Assembly (NCBI GenBank): GCA_900762945.1
Contig: CAAFIN010000245.1
Span: 1 to 8,344, forward strand
Direction: 5' to 3'
Length of the DNA: 8,344 bases
From: Clostridia bacterium
GTDB taxonomy: Bacteria > Bacillota > Clostridia > Christensenellales > Pumilibacteraceae
A program made the translations under genes and the position numbers. Under the pieces are notes generated by a model, which saw nothing but the letters and a program-made list of their open reading frames with translations, searched no databases and was not told where the DNA came from. Below, piece after piece: positions 1 to 6,100 of the stretch (its first letter is position 1; each line of letters begins with the position of its first letter).

Positions 1-98
1 AGATCAGCGTAAACAAAATAAGAATCACCATCAAGAAAGGTGACAACAAGACCGGACTTAACGTGAACGAAATAGTCGTTCTCGGCAAGACCGCATAA
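1..98 (+). CDS. C-terminal end of a protein with an F5/8 type C-like (discoidin) domain, 5' truncated
   Basis: Only the last 31 codons (from base 3) and the TAA at 96-98 are in the window; bases 1-2 belong to the preceding codon. The visible residues include NKIRITIKKGD and, near the end, LNVNEIVVLGK. The alternation of an 'IRI.IKKG' strand and a terminal 'NEI.VLG' strand is what is usually seen at the end of F5/8 type C (discoidin-like) carbohydrate-binding domains, where the last strand commonly reads like 'EIEVYG'. The family call rests on this short tail and is moderate at best; another beta-sandwich binding domain is possible. The stop lies 11 bases before the next start codon, so the two genes are very probably co-transcribed and functionally linked. 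Confidence 0.7.
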   Translation, partial: ISVNKIRITIKKGDNKTGLNVNEIVVLGKTA

Positions 99-99
99 C

Positions 100-105
100 G
101 GAGGG
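100..105 (+). promoter_or_regulatory. Ribosome-binding site of the giant lipoprotein gene
   Basis: GGAGGG sits four bases before ATG 110, directly after the TAA of the upstream gene. It is a strong Shine-Dalgarno match and fixes the start of the large gene. The next in-frame ATG, at 152, would remove the positively charged n-region (RKK) and most of the hydrophobic core of the signal peptide. No promoter-like element fits in the 11-base gap, which supports transcription from upstream. Confidence 0.9.
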
Positions 106-109
106 AAAA

Positions 110-175
110 ATGAGAAAGAAAAGTATAATCGTCGTTCTGCTCGTTCTTCTTATGTCGGTAGTCGCGTTTGCTTGT
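110..175 (+). other. Lipoprotein signal peptide with Cys22
   Basis: The first residues are M-R-K-K followed by a strongly hydrophobic stretch (IIVVLLVLLMSVVAF) and then A-C, with the codon of Cys22 at 173-175. The lipobox-like residues are A19-F20-A21-C22. This lacks the preferred Leu at -3 but has the small residue at -1 and the invariant Cys. After the Cys comes A-G-G-N and a flexible acidic, Gly/Ser/Pro-containing linker up to about residue 44, as is common in membrane-tethered lipoproteins of Gram-positive bacteria. Plain signal peptidase I cleavage (after A-F-A) is the alternative. Confidence 0.82.
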
Positions 176-3100
176 GCCGGCGGCAACAAGTACAAGTTAG
201 ACGACTACACCGACTTTACCGGCGGCGACAACTCGCCCAAGTTGGAACTCGACGAGGATATGAAACTCGACGGTATCATGGACGAAGAAGCGTGGGCGAA
301 CGTAGGCAACAAAATGAGCGTTACGAGTTCGCATACTCATGTGGGAGCGGAAGACAAAGTGCTCAAAATGGATGTGTACACGCATTTCGGCGAAAAAGCG
401 CTGTATTTTGCGTTCGACGTCACCGACAACACGATTTTCGTCAACCCGTCGCGCAGACAATCGCGTAACACAGGCGTGGAACTTTATATGTCCGCGCTCG
501 ACAACTTCACGTTCGGCAAAGGCTGCGTTTCCATTCGTATAACGCCTATGGAAAACGGCACCGCGCCGATCATCGGCTACTACGTACCCAGCGGCGCCAA
601 GGCCTGGTTCCAGTCCAAAGCCAGCGGCAAGTATGCGGCGGCTACTATGGTCGACGGTCAGTACAACGTTCGTAACGGCGCAAACGGCTACGTCGTCGAA
701 CTTGCGATCTCTTACGACCTTATCGGCGGTAAAACCGACGCGATTCAGTATACCGCGGCGTTCGTTCAGGCGCTGTCCGCAGACAAAGAGGACCGCCTTG
801 ACAATACGTTCTTAAAAGGCACCAGTTACGTTTCTCCCGGCAGTTGGATCGGCGTCATCGAAACCGGCACGTTCGCGGGCGACGCCAAGTACGACTTCCT
901 CGACAGCAACTACGTCACGACCGACTCGTATATGAACGTCGACGGCAAACTCGACGACGAGAAGTGGCAGGAACTCATCGCTGCGGGCAAGGGCAAAACC
1001 ATTACCCACAAGGGCAAGGATATTACGCTCACGACCTACGCGCTCTTCGGCGACAACGGCGTATATATCGGTCTTGACGGCAACGATCCCGAAGTCTGGT
1101 ACAACCCCGACCGTCAGGCAAAATACAACACCGGCGCGGAAATTTTCGTTACCGCTCTCGGCGCGACCGAACTTTCGAACGACTCCACCGTGCAAATCCG
1201 CTTCTCCGTAGGAGGGGGATCACTCCGCTACAGAGCGAACCCGAACGCGGAATATCCGTACACTCAGTCTTACTTCCCGGCAAAAATCGCGGGTTCTGTT
1301 AAGAACGGCGGCGAATTCAACAAGTCCGTTACCGACGACTACGCGGGCGTTGACGGCTGGCAGGGCGAAATCTTCATTCCGTGGACTGCGTTCGGCGCAA
1401 CCACCGAAGAACAGAAATCGCAGATAGCGGTGTTCAACTGTATCTACTACAGCCGCAGCGACGCGGAAAACCCGACTGGCGATCAGTGGAAATTCCTCGC
1501 TCCCGCAGACAGCAAAGTCTACGGCAACGGCTCGCGCAACGTCAACCCGCAGAAATCTTTCTTCCGCTTTACCAAAGCCGACGGCTTCGTGTTCGGCGGA
1601 GTAGAAGTACCCGACGTAGTGTTCTTCAAGGGCAACGACGGCTCTTACAAAGCCACGATTAAGCCGAGATACGTCGACGCGGTGACTTCTGCGGACTTCG
1701 CCACCGACACTAAACTCGCTACCGGCGGAACTTTCTCCGTCACCGGTATCCCGACCGATTCCTTCACCGACAACGGCGACGGCACTTATACCATGACCGT
1801 TTCGGCTGAGAACGCTAAAAAGTTCGAAAACGGCAAAGAAGCGCATTTCTCGCTTGCAGAAGGCGTAGGAGCAGACTTCACCATCGAATATATCGACATC
1901 GACTCTTCGAAATTCGACGTAAACAAACTCATCGCTTACCTCAACTTCGACGGTACGGCAAAGACGACGGCAGGCTCCGCCGCCTCGTCCGTAACCCGCG
2001 GTACGGCTGAATTCGTCAAGTACGGCACCGGCTCCGCCAACAATGGTTACTACGCCGCCAACATGAGAAAATCGTCCGTCAAACTCGACGCGACCCTCGG
2101 CACCGACAGCTTCGTAATGTCCGCTATGGTCAACGGCGCCGACGTTAAGAACTACTTCAAGAACGAAACTACGTTCGGTTATTCGTTCGTACTCTTCGGC
2201 ACGGGCAACGTCGACGGCACCGTCGGCTTCTCGTTGCAAGCGCGCCGCGATAACGTTTTCATAAGACTGCCCAACGGCAAGCGTTACTCGCACGCCGCAG
2301 TGCTCGATTTTGTCACCGACGGCTGGCAGCGTTGGACTCTCTCGGTTGACAGAGAAACCACCGACAAACTTACCTACACGTTGTACATCGACGCGGAAAA
2401 AGTCGCGACCAACACGATCGACCTCGCTTCCGACCTGTCGTTCGATATTGAGAATAATAATACGATCGGAATCGGCGCACCCGGTTGCGCGCTTGACGGC
2501 GACGGCACCGGCAACGGCTACACCGATAAGTCTGTAGGCATCGACGAATTCGTCTGCGCTACCGGCGCTTACTCGTTCGGCGAAATGCTCAATATGGTTG
2601 CGTGGACGAACGAAGCGCACGCAAAGTACGCGTTCGACGCCGACGATATCAGATTCGACTACAACGACGTCACGACCGACGGCTATACGCAGCAGATCCG
2701 CGTAGCGGCTTATCGTGAGGACGGCACTACCGCCGACGTAACCGACGTGACCTTCGGTGCGGAAATCGCTCCGTATATCACCAAAGCGACCGACGCCGAC
2801 TACTTCACGCTTACGATCCCCGCGAACAAAGTAGGGGAGTTCAAGGACGGCGTGACCACCACCTATACCTACAATGGCGCAACCAGAAAACTCACCGTCA
2901 AGTACGACGCGCTCGAGAGAATCTACCTCGACGTAACCGGCGTTTCCGCGTGGAAAAAGAACAAGGTCGGCGACAACTACGTGTTCACCGTAGGCGTTTA
3001 CGGCAAGAGCGACCTCTCGGCAATCGTTAAGGGCGCAGAGTTCAGCGACTGGGATTCGTACAAGAATGACAACGGCGACGGCACCTATACCTTCACCGTT

Positions 3101-6100
3101 CCCGCGAGCGTAGTGGAAGCCCTCGACGCACCCAAGACGATCACCGTCACCAAGGGCGCGGACGTAACTTCCGCTGACTTCACCTTCGAGTACAAGTACC
3201 TCACGGGCGACGAACTCGCGGCGCTCGCGAATGTTACCGAGGCGTACTACGACTTCAACGGCAACGTCGACGACAAGATTTCCGGCACGGACACCGCCGC
3301 TGTCAAAGGCTCGATAGGCTACAACGACGAGAACACCGCGTTGAAAGTCAGCACCAACACTAACACCGTGGGCGCAAAGATCGCGCTCGGCGCCGACAGC
3401 TTCACGATGTCTTTCGACGTCAAGATCTACTCGCAGTACTTCAACGGCAACGCGGGCTACGAGTTCGTTACTTCCGGCACTCCGAGCGTTGACGCGGCAA
3501 CCGACGTGTTCCAGATTTCCGCTCACGGCGGCAACCAAGTGCTCCGTATCCAGGTTGGCGACAACTTCGGTAAGGGCGGCGCTTATTATAACAACTCCAA
3601 AGGCAAACTCAACCTCGACGGCTGGGTAAGAATCACGTTCGTAGTAGAACGCGGACTGCCCTGCGACGACGAAACGCTCGAAACCGTAAAGACCGCTCTT
3701 TACCTCGACGGCGTTATGGTTGACGGCAAGACCCGCACGATGCCGAAAGAAGCAATCCTCGGCAACGGCACGCTGTACTTCGGCGGCGTTACGCCTTGGA
3801 CTCCCGGTAAGGAATCCGAAATCGACAACTTCACGTTCGTCAGAAAGGCGCTTACCGCTAAGGAAGTAGAGGCGCTCGACAGTTACTACGACGAGATCGC
3901 GGCGCTCGCGGGCTGGAGCGTAAACGACGTAGAATTCAACTTCACGCAGGTCACCGACGGCGTAGCGTTCACCGCTCCCGTAACGTTCACGACCCGCGGC
4001 GCGGCGGATATCACCGGCGCAACGTTCTCGGGACTTCCCGGCAATGCTACGATCACCGAAAGCACCGAAACGCCCGGCACCTACGCGCTTAACGTTCCCG
4101 CGGCGGATATCGCTTCCTTCAAGGGCGGCGTAACCGTTACCGCAAAGATCGGCAAAGTAGAGAAGAAGTTCAGAGTGGTTTACACCCCGCTCGCGAAACT
4201 CGTTCTCGACGAAACTTCCGTTTCTATGTGGAAGGGTGCGAAAGCGGCTGACGGCAACTACAAGTTCAATATCGGCGTGTATGCTGACGACGAATGCAAG
4301 ATCGCGCTTAACGGTGTAACGTTCGACAAGTGGAACGAATACGCTGTCTACGACGAAGCGACCTCGACCTACGCGTTCTCCGTTCCCGCCGAAACCGTAG
4401 AAGCGCTCACCGAGCCTATCACCATTACGGCAAGCAAGGGCGCGGACGTAACCACGGCTTCGTTCACGTTCGAATACAAGTGCTATACGGCGGCAGAACT
4501 CGCGGCGCTCGCCAACGCGACCGAAGCGTATATCGACTTCGACAACGGCAACGTAACCGACAAAGTTCAGAACAAAGCGTACGTGCTCGATACTCGCGAA
4601 GACGCTAATATCGTCGACGGCGCCAAGTACGAGGGCGACAAGTACCTCGCGGCTAACCAGAAAAAGACTTCCGTCAAGCTCGCAACCGCGCTCGGCACCG
4701 ACAGCTTCTCCGTTTCCATGCTCGTCAACGGCGCAGATGTCAGAAAATACGCTCTCGACGACTATATCAACGGAGTACCGGGAGCAAAAGCGGGATACGC
4801 GTTCGTGCTCTTCGGTACGGGCAACGTAGACGGCGCAAACGGCTTCTCCGTCCGCGTCAGAAAAGATATCGTTCAGGTCAAGATCGGCAGTTCGAACAAG
4901 GGCTACGGCGCTAACGTTCTTTCCAAGATCACCGATAACTGGCAGCGTTGGACGGTAACGTTCGACCGCTCGACCGAAGGTACCGTTAAATACGTCGTTT
5001 ACATTGACGGCGTGGCTGTAATCAACGACAGCGTAGCGTATGACGGCTCGTTCGACGTAGAGGGCTTCGGCACTCTCGGTATCGGCGCTCCGGGCTGCGC
5101 GCTCGATAACAACGGCAACGGCTATACCGACAAGTCTATCGGACTCGATAACTTCGTCCTCGTCAGAAAAGCGCTGACCGCTCACGAAGTAGAGGGTCTT
5201 GACAGTTACTACGGCGATATCCTGAAAAAGGTCGGCTGGTACGTCGATAACTTCACGTTCGACTTCACCGACGTGACCGAAAATCAGGCTTACAACGCTT
5301 TAATCAACTTTACCACCAACGGCAGCGGCGCGAATATTTCCGGCGCAACGTTCGAGGGCTTCCCCGAGGGCGTTACCTACGAAGAAAGCCAGTCCGCTCC
5401 CGGTTCGTACAGAGTCACCATTCCGTACGAGAAATTCGACGAGTTCAAAGCGGGTATGACTATTACGGCGAAGATCGGCAACGCCACCAGAACCTTCACC
5501 GTCAAGTACGTTCCGCTCACCAACGTTTACCTCGATACGACTGCGGTTTCCATGTGGAGCCACGAAGCGACCGACGGCAACTACGAATTCAATGTTGGCG
5601 CTTACGCAGACGAGTCCAAGACCTTCGCGCTCACCGAAGTAACTTTCGGCGACTGGAACGAATACGCGACTTACGATACCGCAAACAAGGTTTACAAGTT
5701 CGCCGTTCCCGCAAGCGTAGTCGAAGCGCTCGAAAACGGCACCAAGACCGTTACGGCGGCAAGAGGCGAGGGCGTAGAAACCGCTTCGTTCACCTTCACT
5801 TACGAAACTATGTCCGACGCTCAGATTAACGAACTCGCGCAAGCGACCAAAGCGTATATCGACTTCAACGGCGCGGTTATCGACAGAGTAGGCGGCAACG
5901 CTTTCGTCGATCGCGGCGAAGTCGTTTACGGCGACGGCACCAAGTACGAGGGCGACAAGTACTATTCGGCTAACCAGAAAAACACTTCCGTCAAACTCGC
6001 TACCACGCTCGGCACCGATAGTTTCACCGTTTCCATGCTCGTCAACGGCGCGGATATCAAGAACTACGCCGAAAACGGCTATGCGTTCGTACTCTTCGGT

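Noticed and set aside
172..542. Short plus-strand frames overlapping the start of the large gene
   Set aside because: They are out of frame with the lipoprotein and rich in Arg/Gln from reading GGC/CGA repeats in another phase. No plausible ribosome-binding site or domain.
812..1195. Minus-strand open frame of 127 codons opposite CBM9-like domain 2
   Set aside because: It is in the same in-register antisense frame and ends opposite the sense TTA at 812. No independent coding evidence.
1209..1219. Internal Shine-Dalgarno-like run TAGGAGGGGGA
   Set aside because: It encodes V-G-G-G in CBM9-like domain 2, and no start codon follows at a usable distance. At most it could slow ribosomes.
1220..5185. 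Minus-strand open frame of 1,321 codons
   Set aside because: It lies exactly in codon register opposite the large lipoprotein gene and ends at the sense TCA at 1220. Its openness is explained by the lack of TTA, CTA and TCA in the sense strand. The sense frame has a ribosome-binding site, a signal peptide and recognisable domains; the antisense product shows none.
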